DNA of 26,604 nt from an uncultured Blautia sp. (GCA_937900135.1 CALCDJ010000057.1:1-26604); one strand, 5' to 3'. Counted from the first letter of the stretch, positions 1 through 7,475 are shown. A program made the numbers and translations. The notes: a model not told the origin generated them from the letters alone.

Positions 1-57
1 GTGGTGCCGATGCACGAACAGGAGAGGGTAAGCGCCCTGATGCAGAGCAGGAGGTGA
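1..57 (+). CDS. 3' end of a phage gene (partial)
   Basis: Frame 1 is open from the window edge and ends at a TGA at 55-57, encoding about 18 residues that finish in ..ALMQSRR. The stop overlaps the AGGAGG that serves the next gene, a typical phage arrangement. Too little is visible to name a family. The frame that continues into the next gene is also open to the edge, so this call is tentative. Confidence 0.35.
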   Translation: MVPMHEQERVSALMQSRR

Positions 58-62
58 CGAAA

Positions 63-332
63 GTGAAGAAAAGAAAGAAAAAGATAAAAACACTGGACAT
101 CGTACTGCTTTGTGTATTCGGGTATATGATCTATCTGAACTGGCAGACGCTGGAAGTGTTTAAAGAATTTGGTTCTGCACCGGAAACGGCGTGGTGCGCA
201 CTGATTGCAGCACTGATCGGTGAATGTGGAATCTGTGGCTGGATCAAGACCAGCAAGGAGCGGAACCGTAGAAAAAAGGAAGAAACAGATGATTTTGAAA
301 TGGAAGAAGATCAGGAGGATGAAGAATTATGA
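63..332 (+). CDS. Small phage membrane protein upstream of the holin
   Basis: This encodes about 89 residues. I chose the GTG at 63 because AGGAGG at 49-54 lies 8 nt upstream; an in-frame GTG at 54 sits inside that Shine-Dalgarno. The N-terminus is very basic (KKRKKK), followed by one clear hydrophobic segment (about residues 11-25), a second weaker apolar stretch (about 42-60) and an acidic tail (EMEEDQEDEEL). The stop overlaps the next start in ATGA, implying translational coupling to the holin-like gene. Its place at the head of a lysis cassette suggests an accessory membrane protein, but I do not recognise a named family and assign no function. Confidence 0.6.
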   Translation: MKKRKKKIKTLDIVLLCVFGYMIYLNWQTLEVFKEFGSAPETAWCALIAALIGECGICGWIKTSKERNRRKKEETDDFEMEEDQEDEEL

Positions 333-652
333 GTATGGAAGTATTTTTGATGTTACTTATTGGCGTGTCTGTATTTACAGCACTGGTGACTGAAGCGGTT
401 AAAAAGATTATGGACGAGGCTGGGAAGGTCTACAAGTCCAATATCCTTGCGGGCGTGGTATCCGTTGCATTGTCTATTGCCGCCGGAGCTGGATACATGG
501 TTATGGCAGAGGCACAGATTAATGCTAAGATGGCGGTGATTTTGATTGCATTGGTACTGTTAAGCTGGCTGTGTGCGATGGTTGGCTATGATAAGGTTAT
601 GCAGGCGATTACACAGATTAAGGTAAGCAAAGCACAGGAGGGAACGAAATGA
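329..652 (+). CDS. Putative phage holin
   Basis: This is a 107-residue protein with three hydrophobic segments (about residues 4-22, 38-60 and 67-88) and a short polar, lysine-containing C-terminus. Length and topology fit small phage holins, which form lesions in the cytoplasmic membrane and let the endolysin reach the wall. It overlaps the gene before it and the gene after it by ATGA junctions, and a modular endolysin follows 0.5 kb downstream, which strongly supports a lysis role. A second ATG six bases after the first could give a dual start, as some holins use to time lysis, but nothing here proves that. The family assignment is by topology and context, not a recognised motif. Confidence 0.72.
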   Translation: MSMEVFLMLLIGVSVFTALVTEAVKKIMDEAGKVYKSNILAGVVSVALSIAAGAGYMVMAEAQINAKMAVILIALVLLSWLCAMVGYDKVMQAITQIKVSKAQEGTK

Positions 653-1140
653 AATTTAGCGAAGCATTCTCAGCGATGAAAGCTGGATATAAAGTAAAAC
701 TTCCATCATGGGGAGGATATTGGTTCTGGTCAAAAGAGAAACAGACTATCATTATGCACACAAAAGACGGAGATGAACTTGATATTCGGGAAACAGAAAT
801 TCCGGATTATACTTTTGGAAATATTTGTTCCGAAGAATGGCAGTATGCTGATGAAGCAAATTGCCCTGAACTGGGAGGGGTAGCAACATTTGCGTTTGGT
901 GATGCCATCAAATACCTGAAGCGCGGCTTGAAAGTTGCAAGAAAAGGCTGGAACGGGAAAAACCAGTACATCCAGCTTGCAACAGGCATCTCTTACAAAG
1001 ATGCTGACGGTGAGATCGTGAACTGTGAACACGATGCAATCGGTAACATGGCAATAGCCTTTGTTGGAACATCTGGCGTGCAGATGGGATGGCTTGCATC
1101 ACAGGCAGATATGCTTGCTGATGACTGGGTATTTGCTTAA
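649..1140 (+). CDS. Tandem DUF2829 (Tad2-like anti-Thoeris) protein
   Basis: This is a 163-residue protein made of two copies of the DUF2829 fold, now called Thoeris anti-defense 2-like. Copy 1 (about residues 1-67) begins MKFSEAFSAMKAGYKVKLPSW and ends in an EEWQYAD element. Copy 2 (about 80-163) is the more canonical: FGDAIKYLKRGLKVARKGWNG, then GWLASQADMLADDWVFA. Studied Tad2 proteins are single-domain (about 90 residues) phage proteins that sequester cyclic-ADP-ribose-type signals made by Thoeris TIR enzymes, and some bind CBASS cyclic nucleotides. DUF2829 proteins are common in Firmicutes phages and most are untested, so anti-defence activity is inference. The start overlaps the holin stop (ATGA), and a hairpin-T tract follows the stop. 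The domain call is firm; the activity is not. Confidence 0.85.
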   Translation: MKFSEAFSAMKAGYKVKLPSWGGYWFWSKEKQTIIMHTKDGDELDIRETEIPDYTFGNICSEEWQYADEANCPELGGVATFAFGDAIKYLKRGLKVARKGWNGKNQYIQLATGISYKDADGEIVNCEHDAIGNMAIAFVGTSGVQMGWLASQADMLADDWVFA

Positions 1141-1147
1141 TGATTTC

Positions 1148-1173
1148 AGAGGGCGGGAAACCGTCCTCTTTTT
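1148..1173 (+). terminator. Intrinsic terminator-like hairpin inside the lysis cassette
   Basis: A nine-pair stem AGAGGGCGG/CCGTCCTCT (one G-U pair) closes on a GAAA tetraloop and is followed by TTTTT. It lies directly after the DUF2829 gene and about 8 nt before the endolysin Shine-Dalgarno GGAGGG. It could terminate or attenuate transcription ahead of the endolysin. Confidence 0.7.
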
Positions 1174-1189
1174 GATTGGAGGGATTAAT

Positions 1190-2446
1190 ATGTTTAGAAT
1201 CATGGGAAAATCCGTAGCAACCGCAGATCAGATGCGAAGCTACATTAAAAGAGTAAATCCAGCGGTACCACAATCCGTATTGGATATGATTCCATTTTAT
1301 CTTACAGAAGGTAAAGTAGAGGGTGTCCGTGGAGACATTACTTTTGCGCAGAGTTGTCTGGAGACAGGAAACTTTACCTTTAAAGGCAGCGCTGTCACAC
1401 TGGATCAGAACAATTTCGCCGGAATAGGCGTTACCAGCAACGGTATGAAGGGCAACAGCTGGAAGACACCACAGCTTGGCATTCGGGCGCAGATCCAGCA
1501 TCTGAAAGCCTATGCCAGTGACGATCCGTTGACTGGTGCCTGTGTAGACCCACGTTTTAAGTATGTCCGTCGGAATTGCGCAGAATATGTGGAACATCTC
1601 GGTATCCAGGAGAATCCGCAGCACTGTGGCTGGGCTGCTGGGAAAAATTACGGGAAGAAAATCATTCAGATTTTGAACGACATTTTAAAGGAGAGCGGAA
1701 AAGCAGAGAAGCCGCAGAAAGGAGAAAAAGGAATGAAGTATTTTATTTGTGTTGGACATGCAAACTATGGCGGAGGAGTAATCAGCTCCGCAGACGGAAC
1801 GAAATACGGCGGAGTAAATGAGTACAAGTATAACAAGGAGCTTGCGCCACATGTCGTAAAATGGCTGGAAAAGGCAGGACATAAGGCGGTGCTGTGCATT
1901 GCGCCGGAAGGCAAGCTGCACTCCTTAAATGAGGAGATTAACTACTTTATCGGCGAGGAGCATAAAGATGATTACGACCTGTCTGTGCAGCTACACCTTA
2001 ACGCCTTTAATGGCAGCGCGCACGGTACCGAGGTATATGCGTATAATGCCGAGGGATTAAAGGTTGCTGACCGGATCTGTAAAAAACTGGCTACCGTTTG
2101 GACAGACCGTGGTGCCCAGATCAAGACCGGCCTGTACTGGACCCGTAAGACAAAAGCAAAGGCCGTGCTGATCGAGTCCTTTTTCTGTGACAGCAAAACA
2201 GATTGCCAGAAGGCTCAGAAGCTCGGTATGGACACTCATGCCAAACTGATTGCGGAGGGAATTGTAGGCAAGAGCATTTCCGGAAGCATCAGCAAGCCTT
2301 CCAGTAAACCTACAACTCCAGCAAAACCAGCCGTTAAGGCTAAATATATTGTGCAGGCTGGGGCTTTTTCTGACAGAAAGAACGCTGATACTCTGGTCAA
2401 GAAACTCAAAGCAAAAGGATTTGATGCGATCATCAAAGAAGCGTAA
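1190..2446 (+). CDS. Phage endolysin: glucosaminidase + amidase_3 + partial SPOR
   Basis: This 418-residue modular lysin starts at ATG 1190, with GGAGGG about 5 nt upstream; the open frame runs further upstream but overlaps the previous gene. Residues about 1-170 form a glucosaminidase domain (FAQSCLETGNF with the likely catalytic Glu58, NNFAGIG). Residues about 182-345 form a zinc N-acetylmuramoyl-L-alanine amidase (Amidase_3): VGHAN His, a Glu in NEYKYN, His in LHLNA and the catalytic Glu in LIESFF. A Ser/Pro/Lys linker leads to about 33 residues of a SPOR-like repeat (YIVQAGAFSDRKNAD...), roughly half a normal SPOR domain. It would cut both glycan strands and stem peptides. A strong Shine-Dalgarno and an in-frame ATG (1733, residue 182) lie between the two enzymatic domains. 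There is no signal peptide, so holin-dependent release is expected. Confidence 0.93.
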   Translation: MFRIMGKSVATADQMRSYIKRVNPAVPQSVLDMIPFYLTEGKVEGVRGDITFAQSCLETGNFTFKGSAVTLDQNNFAGIGVTSNGMKGNSWKTPQLGIRAQIQHLKAYASDDPLTGACVDPRFKYVRRNCAEYVEHLGIQENPQHCGWAAGKNYGKKIIQILNDILKESGKAEKPQKGEKGMKYFICVGHANYGGGVISSADGTKYGGVNEYKYNKELAPHVVKWLEKAGHKAVLCIAPEGKLHSLNEEINYFIGEEHKDDYDLSVQLHLNAFNGSAHGTEVYAYNAEGLKVADRICKKLATVWTDRGAQIKTGLYWTRKTKAKAVLIESFFCDSKTDCQKAQKLGMDTHAKLIAEGIVGKSISGSISKPSSKPTTPAKPAVKAKYIVQAGAFSDRKNADTLVKKLKAKGFDAIIKEA

Positions 2447-2460
2447 TTTTAATAAAAACA

Positions 2461-2491
2461 GCCAGAGGGTTAATCCCCCTGGCTTTCTTTT
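2461..2491 (+). terminator. Terminator after the endolysin
   Basis: GCCAGAGGG pairs with CCCCCTGGC (one A-C mismatch) across a TTAAT loop, followed by TTTCTTTTT. It closes the phage late transcript. Confidence 0.8.
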
Positions 2492-2530
2492 TGCGTTATT
2501 GTATCATCTTTTTTAATAGTTTTGTTTTTT

Positions 2531-2600
2531 AATGGTCACATACTAGTCACAAGCAAAGCCCGGAAAGCCGCTAAATAAGCGGAAAGAAGAAATTTTTTCT
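2531..2600. other. Possible prophage attachment/junction region
   Basis: Between the last phage gene and the host operon lie two direct GTCACA repeats 11 bp apart (2535 and 2546), a perfect CCGCT-AAATA-AGCGG hairpin (2569-2583) and a near-palindromic A/T block. Integrases commonly bind spaced direct repeats near att sites, and endolysin genes often sit next to attR. The other prophage end is outside the window, so a duplicated core cannot be tested here. Confidence 0.3.
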
Positions 2601-2663
2601 TTAGAGAATAATTAGAGATTTTCATGGTATTCTGAAAAAAACATAGGGAAGGACAAAAAAGAG

Positions 2664-3506
2664 ATGAAAAAAAGAAAAGGAGCCTTCTATGGCTTTTTAT
2701 TTATTTTCCCCAGTTTTTTTGGGGTTTGTATTTTCTGGCTGATCCCTTATCTGGATGTGATCCGGCGTTCTTTCTTCAGCGCTGTGAGCAATCAGTTTAC
2801 CGGATGGGAAAATTACCGGACAATTTTTCACAATCAGGCTTTTTTGCTGGCCGCAGGAAATACCCTGCGTTTTTTTGCAATCTGCATTCCACTTCTGGTA
2901 GCGTTGTCTTTGCTGATTGCAGTTTGTCTGACCAGGCAGAAAAAAATGCAGCTCTTAAAAAGTATGTTTTTACTGCCTATGGCCATTCCGGTGGCATCGG
3001 TGGTGCTATTATGGAAACTTTTGTTTGATAGCCAGGGTCTTCTGAATCATCTGCTTTCTTTGTTTTCCATAGAAAGCATCGACTGGATGCATACGGGCGC
3101 TTCCTTTTTTGTACTGGTAATCAGTTATTTGTGGAGAAATCTGGGATACGACATTGTGCTTTGGGTAGCAGGGCTTTCGGCCATTCCAACGGCTCTGTAT
3201 GAAGCAGCCAGAGTAGATGGTGCCGGAGAATGGAAATGTTTTATTAAGATTACCATGCCAAATCTGCTGCCTTCACTGTTTACCATTGTGGTATTGTCGC
3301 TGCTCAATGGATTTAAAGTGTTCCGTGAGGCATACCTGGTGGCTGGGGATTATCCCCAGGATCAGATGTATCTTCTTCAACATTTGTTTAACAACTGGTA
3401 TCGGGATTTATCCCTGGATAAAATGGCAGCGGCAGCGGTGGTAACCGGAGGCGTGATTCTGGTGTTGATTCTGCTGCTGCGAAGAGCATGGGAAAAGGAG
3501 GCATAG
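2664..3506 (+). CDS. Carbohydrate ABC transporter permease, MalF/UgpA type
   Basis: This is a 280-residue CUT1-family inner-membrane permease with about six membrane segments. The conserved EAA loop that contacts the ATPase is EAARVDGAGEWKCFIKITMP at about residues 180-199. The length is normal for the short MalF/UgpA type. A purine-rich AGGGAAGGA lies about 10 nt before the ATG. It pairs with the MalG-type permease starting 3 nt after its stop. The usual solute-binding protein would be expected just upstream, but that place is taken by the prophage end. The ATPase is also missing, as is common in Firmicutes where a shared MsmX-like ATPase serves several importers. The substrate cannot be told from sequence, although the CBM9-like gene in the same operon points to a glycan. 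Confidence 0.92.
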   Translation: MKKRKGAFYGFLFIFPSFFGVCIFWLIPYLDVIRRSFFSAVSNQFTGWENYRTIFHNQAFLLAAGNTLRFFAICIPLLVALSLLIAVCLTRQKKMQLLKSMFLLPMAIPVASVVLLWKLLFDSQGLLNHLLSLFSIESIDWMHTGASFFVLVISYLWRNLGYDIVLWVAGLSAIPTALYEAARVDGAGEWKCFIKITMPNLLPSLFTIVVLSLLNGFKVFREAYLVAGDYPQDQMYLLQHLFNNWYRDLSLDKMAAAAVVTGGVILVLILLLRRAWEKEA

Positions 3507-3509
3507 AAA

Positions 3510-4346
3510 ATGAAAAGAACAGTAACTGTATTTCTGAGTATTTTTGCATGTATTTCTGTGCTTCCGGTTTTGTTTCTGCTCATTGGCTCTTTTATGGGAA
3601 ATATGGAAATCAGAGAGTTGTTGTTTCCCATCCTTGGAGAGGCAGAAGGATTTGCTTCCTGGAAGCTGATGCCCAGATATCCCACCATACGCTCCTATGT
3701 GGAACTTCTCTTGGATACACCGGGATTTTTTGTGATGTTCTGGAATTCTGTAAAAATCACAGTGGGGGTTCTGGCAGGCCATCTTCTGGTGGGGGTTCCT
3801 GCTGCCTGGGGTTTTGCCCGTTATACCTTTCCCGGTAAGAAACTGTTGTTTACCTTATACATTGGATTGATGATGATGCCTTTTCAGGTGATGATGCTGA
3901 GCAATTATCTGGTTCTTGACCGCCTTCACCTGTTGGACTCTCTTTTGGGGATTGTCCTTCCGGCTGTATTTTCCACCTTTCCCGTTTTTATTATGTACCG
4001 GTTTTTTCAGGGGCTTCCAGAAGCCCTTCTGGAGTCAGCAAGACTGGACGGTGCAGGAGAGGGGGCAATCTTTTTCAGGCTTGGAATTCCCCTTGGATCA
4101 CCGGGAATGATATCAGCGATAGTTCTTGGATTTCTGGAGTACTGGAATCTTATTGAACAGCCCATGGCATTTTTGAAAACAAAAGAGTTGTGGCCATTAT
4201 CTCTGTTTTTGCCGGACATTACTATGGAGGATGCAGGCATTGCCTTCGCAGCCTCAGTGATGGTTCTCATTCCTGCGCTTCTGGCATTTCTGGCCGGGCA
4301 GGATTATCTGGAACAGGGAATTGTTTCCACAGCAATAAAAGAATAA
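3510..4346 (+). CDS. Carbohydrate ABC transporter permease, MalG/UgpE type
   Basis: This is a 278-residue second half of the CUT1 permease pair. It has an N-terminal membrane anchor, five further hydrophobic segments and the EAA loop ESARLDGAGEGAIFFRLGIP at about residues 175-194. It starts 3 nt after the preceding permease stop, with AAAAGGAGG overlapping that gene's 3' end, so the two are translated as a pair. An unusual feature is the next gene, 12 nt downstream: it is an HlyD-type adaptor and not a glycosidase or binding protein. Confidence 0.92.
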   Translation: MKRTVTVFLSIFACISVLPVLFLLIGSFMGNMEIRELLFPILGEAEGFASWKLMPRYPTIRSYVELLLDTPGFFVMFWNSVKITVGVLAGHLLVGVPAAWGFARYTFPGKKLLFTLYIGLMMMPFQVMMLSNYLVLDRLHLLDSLLGIVLPAVFSTFPVFIMYRFFQGLPEALLESARLDGAGEGAIFFRLGIPLGSPGMISAIVLGFLEYWNLIEQPMAFLKTKELWPLSLFLPDITMEDAGIAFAASVMVLIPALLAFLAGQDYLEQGIVSTAIKE

Positions 4347-4358
4347 AGGAGAACGCTT

Positions 4359-5699
4359 ATGAATCGTAAAAAACTGCTTCAATGGTTTGTCCTGTTTTTT
4401 GCAGCCATGTTTTTACTTACTTTTCTGTCAAGGACAGTAGATTCTGTGAGTGTGGCAAAAGTAAAAGTAAATAGTATCCAGAATCAGATGATTACACATG
4501 GGGTGTCTGGAACAGGAAAGATAGAAGGAACCAAAGAACTGGCAATTTTTGCAAAGGAAGGACAGAGAATCAGTGAAATCCATATACAGGAGGGGCAAAA
4601 TGTAAAAAAGGGAGATGTTTTATTTCAATTATCCATAGAGACATTAGAAGAAAGCATCGAAGAGAAAAAGGGCGAAATCCTGGAGCTGAAAGGAAAAATA
4701 AAAGATCTTTCCAGTGAGAAGGAACTTGCAGAAGAAAAAAAGGCACAGGAACAGCTTCGGGCAGAGGAAAACTATGAAACAGCAGTAAAAAATGGAGAAA
4801 TCAATATGGCCAATGCCCAGATGGAAGTGGATGTGGCCAGACAAAAGCTTCAGAACTATCTGAACAAGATAAGCAGATATCCACAAAAAGCAGATCCATC
4901 TCAGGAACAGGCGCTCAGGGATGATGCGCGGGCAAGGGAAGAGGCTCAGAATCAGGTTATTATGTCAAGAAATCAGGAAGTGAAGGAGGCAGAACGGGCT
5001 CTGGAGGATTCCAGGATGGAAACCGCATCAGACAGCACCCTGGAAATCACGAAGCAGCAGCTGGAAGGGAAGAAAAAAGAGCTGAATTCTTTAAAAAAAC
5101 TGAAAAAGAAAAAGGGAATCTTCAAGGCTCCATCAGACGGAGTGGTAAAAAGTATTTCTGTTTCCACAGGATCTCAGACTACGCAGGAGGCGGCAGTAAT
5201 TCTTTATCAGACAGAAGGAGAACTGAAAATGACCGGTACTATTTCCAGAGAGGATTTAAAATATGTGGAAAAAGGAGCGAAAGTACAGTTGGAGGGAAGC
5301 AATGGAGCAAAGGTCTCAGACGCCAGTCTTTTATCGGTTTCCCAGTCAGAAGAAGGGGGAGAAACACGGCAGATCACGGTGATGGTTCCAGAAGGAAAGT
5401 TTTCCATTGGAGAAACCGTGGAATTTGAGATCCAAAAAGATGCCGGTCCATATAAATGCTGTGTGCCTGTGTCTGCCTTATATGGAGCAGAAGGCCAGGA
5501 ATATGTATACGTTCTGGATACGGAAAAGACGGTACTGGGAGAGGTGCAGGTGGCAAGAAAGGTCAGCGTAAACATAAAAGAAAGAAATGAAACAACCGCA
5601 GCTTTGCAGGAGGGAATTTTGTCCACTTCACAGAAAGTCATTGTAGAGAGTGACCGGGCCATTGAGGAGGGCAGCCGGGTGCGGCTGCAGGAATCATGA
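4359..5699 (+). CDS. HlyD/MacA-type membrane fusion (adaptor) protein
   Basis: This is a 446-residue protein. One membrane anchor (about residues 8-24) is followed by a first lipoyl-like half (ISEIHIQEGQNVKKGDVLFQL), a long charged coiled-coil hairpin (about 90-255), the second lipoyl half (GIFKAPSDGVVKSISVSTGS) and beta-barrel/membrane-proximal domains to the end. This is the order of MacA/HlyD adaptors, which in Gram-positives work with MacB-like ABC exporters. AAAGGAG precedes the ATG. The stop overlaps the start of the MacB-like gene by 4 nt (ATGA), so the two very likely form one complex. No ATPase is encoded next to them. Family is confident; cargo is unknown. Confidence 0.9.
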   Translation: MNRKKLLQWFVLFFAAMFLLTFLSRTVDSVSVAKVKVNSIQNQMITHGVSGTGKIEGTKELAIFAKEGQRISEIHIQEGQNVKKGDVLFQLSIETLEESIEEKKGEILELKGKIKDLSSEKELAEEKKAQEQLRAEENYETAVKNGEINMANAQMEVDVARQKLQNYLNKISRYPQKADPSQEQALRDDARAREEAQNQVIMSRNQEVKEAERALEDSRMETASDSTLEITKQQLEGKKKELNSLKKLKKKKGIFKAPSDGVVKSISVSTGSQTTQEAAVILYQTEGELKMTGTISREDLKYVEKGAKVQLEGSNGAKVSDASLLSVSQSEEGGETRQITVMVPEGKFSIGETVEFEIQKDAGPYKCCVPVSALYGAEGQEYVYVLDTEKTVLGEVQVARKVSVNIKERNETTAALQEGILSTSQKVIVESDRAIEEGSRVRLQES

Positions 5700-6781
5700 A
5701 GGGAAAGGGCAGTCCGGAGTTTTTTGCATTTGCCAAAAAAGGGATTCTGTGGCTGTTGATATTGATTTTTTATTTTTTGGGACTGCTGTCCTATGGAAGG
5801 ATTCAAAATTCAGAGTCAGTTCCGGTATATTTTTCTTCTTCTTACCCAGATGGGAACAGAGTCAGGGAAATTTTGGAAAGAGAGAAGGAAGGAAAAAATC
5901 CAAGAGGACTGTGTTTCTACTGGGATGGAGGAAGTACAGAGCTTTTGGACCCCTTGCAGGGAAGAAAGGCAGAGGCGCTTTTAGGAGGTGTTTGTGGAGA
6001 TGCCATGTGGTATGATGTGCGCTCCAACGGATTTTCTGAGGCAGACAGCAAAGGATGTCTGATCGATGAAGAAACGGCAGCTGCTCTTTTTGGGGGAGCA
6101 GAGCCCGTTGGAAGAACGGTGGAGCTTCAGGGAAATACTTATCAGGTACGCAGAGTGATTCCGTGGAAGGAACGTCTGGTTCTCATCCCTGGTCCATCGG
6201 GAAAAACGGTATATACGAAGGTGTTCTTACAGATTCGGGAGGGAGAAAGCAAAACCAATGCAATTTCCGCATTCCTGATGGCATATGGCTTAGGGGGAAG
6301 AAGTGCAGAGGAGGGAAGTCTTTATCTGGGAGCTTTCCTGTTTCTGCTTCTTTTTCCTGGGGCAATTTTGCTTAAGCTGTTTCTGGTGGCACTTAGAGAG
6401 CGAAGAAACAGCCGGGAATGGAAGCAACGATGGAGCTGGAATCTGCTCCTTCTGCTGTTGGCTGGGACACTTCTGTATTTACTATGGGAAAAAGTGGAAC
6501 TTCCCAGAGACTGGATACCTGGAAAATGGTCGGATTTTCAGTTCTTTCCAGATAAATGGAAGGAAGGAAAAGAAAATCTTCGCCTGTTTCTTATGATGCC
6601 TAAAACCATGGAACAGGCAGAAAATCTTCTGTGGATGGGAAAATCTATGTGGTACAGCCTCCTCTCTTTTTTCCTTTTTTGCTATTCCTGTGTTGACAGT
6701 AGACAGTACGGGGCATATGATGGAAACAGATGGAGGTGTCAAAATGACATATACAATAAGAAAAATAAAAACGAAAGATGA
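5696..6781 (+). CDS. MacB-like ABC permease with a probable C-terminal frameshift
   Basis: The 361 residues are arranged as TM1 (about 17-33), an extracytoplasmic domain resembling the MacB periplasmic core (CLIDEETAAALFGGAEPVG, VELQGNTYQVRRVI), TM2 (about 208-233), TM3 (about 248-264) and TM4 (about 317-333). That is the full MacB/FtsX topology in miniature. It has no nucleotide-binding domain, so a separate ATPase is needed. After TM4 the read frame runs into a polar tail (CVDSRQYGAYDGNRWRC..) that overlaps the next gene by 38 nt. One extra T in the T6 run at 6675-6680 would instead end the protein at a TGA at 6694-6696, straight after TM4. I read the tail as a frameshift artefact or mutation. 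The upstream ATGA overlap links it to the adaptor. Confidence 0.72.
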   Translation: MKGKGSPEFFAFAKKGILWLLILIFYFLGLLSYGRIQNSESVPVYFSSSYPDGNRVREILEREKEGKNPRGLCFYWDGGSTELLDPLQGRKAEALLGGVCGDAMWYDVRSNGFSEADSKGCLIDEETAAALFGGAEPVGRTVELQGNTYQVRRVIPWKERLVLIPGPSGKTVYTKVFLQIREGESKTNAISAFLMAYGLGGRSAEEGSLYLGAFLFLLLFPGAILLKLFLVALRERRNSREWKQRWSWNLLLLLLAGTLLYLLWEKVELPRDWIPGKWSDFQFFPDKWKEGKENLRLFLMMPKTMEQAENLLWMGKSMWYSLLSFFLFCYSCVDSRQYGAYDGNRWRCQNDIYNKKNKNER

Positions 6782-7385
6782 GATTACCAGCTGTGAAAAA
6801 TTTCTGGTAAATCATTATCAGTGGGTTGAAGGACCTACACCGGTAACTTATGGATATGCCGGATATCTGGAAGGACAGGGCCTGTATGTGAAGATGACTT
6901 GTGAAGAGGCAGATCCCCGCAGAGTAGCACAGGAACCAGAGGGAAGGAGCTGTAAAGAGAAAGGGAAAAGAGTCTGTGATGACAGTTCTATGGAAATCTT
7001 CCTGGGATTCCCGGAGGAAGATGGAAGTATTTCAGACAATTCTCTGTATGTAAATTTTGAAATCAATCCCAATGGAGTTATGTATGCCACATATGGTTTT
7101 GGCAGAAAAGACAGACAATTCATTTCTGATGAGGTTTATGCCAAGGCAGCGGTGAAAACCGTATTGGAAAAAGATGCATGGTCTCTGGAAGTGTTGTTCC
7201 CAGAGACATTTCTGGAAGAAATCAGTAAGAAAAAGAGTGGTGAATCCGGAATGATGCTTTACTGTAACTTTTATAAAATATCAGAAACACCGGAAATAGA
7301 GCACTATGGAAGCTGGAATCCCATCAACAGTGATACGCCAAACTTTCACCTGCCATCCAGTTTTGGCCAGGCTGTGGTGGAATAG
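6744..7385 (+). CDS. CBM9-like carbohydrate-binding protein
   Basis: This is a 213-residue protein with no signal peptide. I chose ATG 6744 because GGAGGTG lies 5 nt upstream; the frame is open further back but without a ribosome site. It resembles the stand-alone carbohydrate-binding family 9-like (DOMON-type beta-sandwich) proteins common in Clostridia: SSMEIFLGFPEEDG, then SLYVNFEINPNGVMYATYGFGR, a central LEVLFPE strand and a C-terminal YGSWNPINSDTPNFHLPSSFG. The family usually binds or senses sugars, but cytoplasmic members have no established role. It closes the operon begun by the sugar permeases, which supports a link to glycan use. The substrate is unknown. Confidence 0.82.
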   Translation: MTYTIRKIKTKDEITSCEKFLVNHYQWVEGPTPVTYGYAGYLEGQGLYVKMTCEEADPRRVAQEPEGRSCKEKGKRVCDDSSMEIFLGFPEEDGSISDNSLYVNFEINPNGVMYATYGFGRKDRQFISDEVYAKAAVKTVLEKDAWSLEVLFPETFLEEISKKKSGESGMMLYCNFYKISETPEIEHYGSWNPINSDTPNFHLPSSFGQAVVE

Positions 7386-7425
7386 AAGAAAGAATAAAAA
7401 AAGATAGTAGAATACTGGTGAGTTG

Positions 7426-7434
7426 TGGTATAAT
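7426..7434 (+). promoter_or_regulatory. Extended -10 promoter of ptsHI
   Basis: TGG followed at once by a perfect TATAAT lies 42 nt before the ptsH start. No good -35 is seen 17 nt upstream, as is usual for TGn-type promoters. Confidence 0.65.
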
Positions 7435-7475
7435 AAATCAAATAAACAGATTAAGCATACAGGAGGATAAGAATT

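Noticed and set aside
908..1624. 238-codon open frame on the - strand across the DUF2829 and endolysin genes
   Set aside because: It lies antisense to two well-recognised phage genes, has no ribosome site or family-like motifs and has shadow-type composition.
2569..2600. Terminator at the CCGCT/AGCGG hairpin
   Set aside because: It is followed by purines before any T run and a clear terminator already ends the endolysin transcript; I list it only as part of a possible junction.
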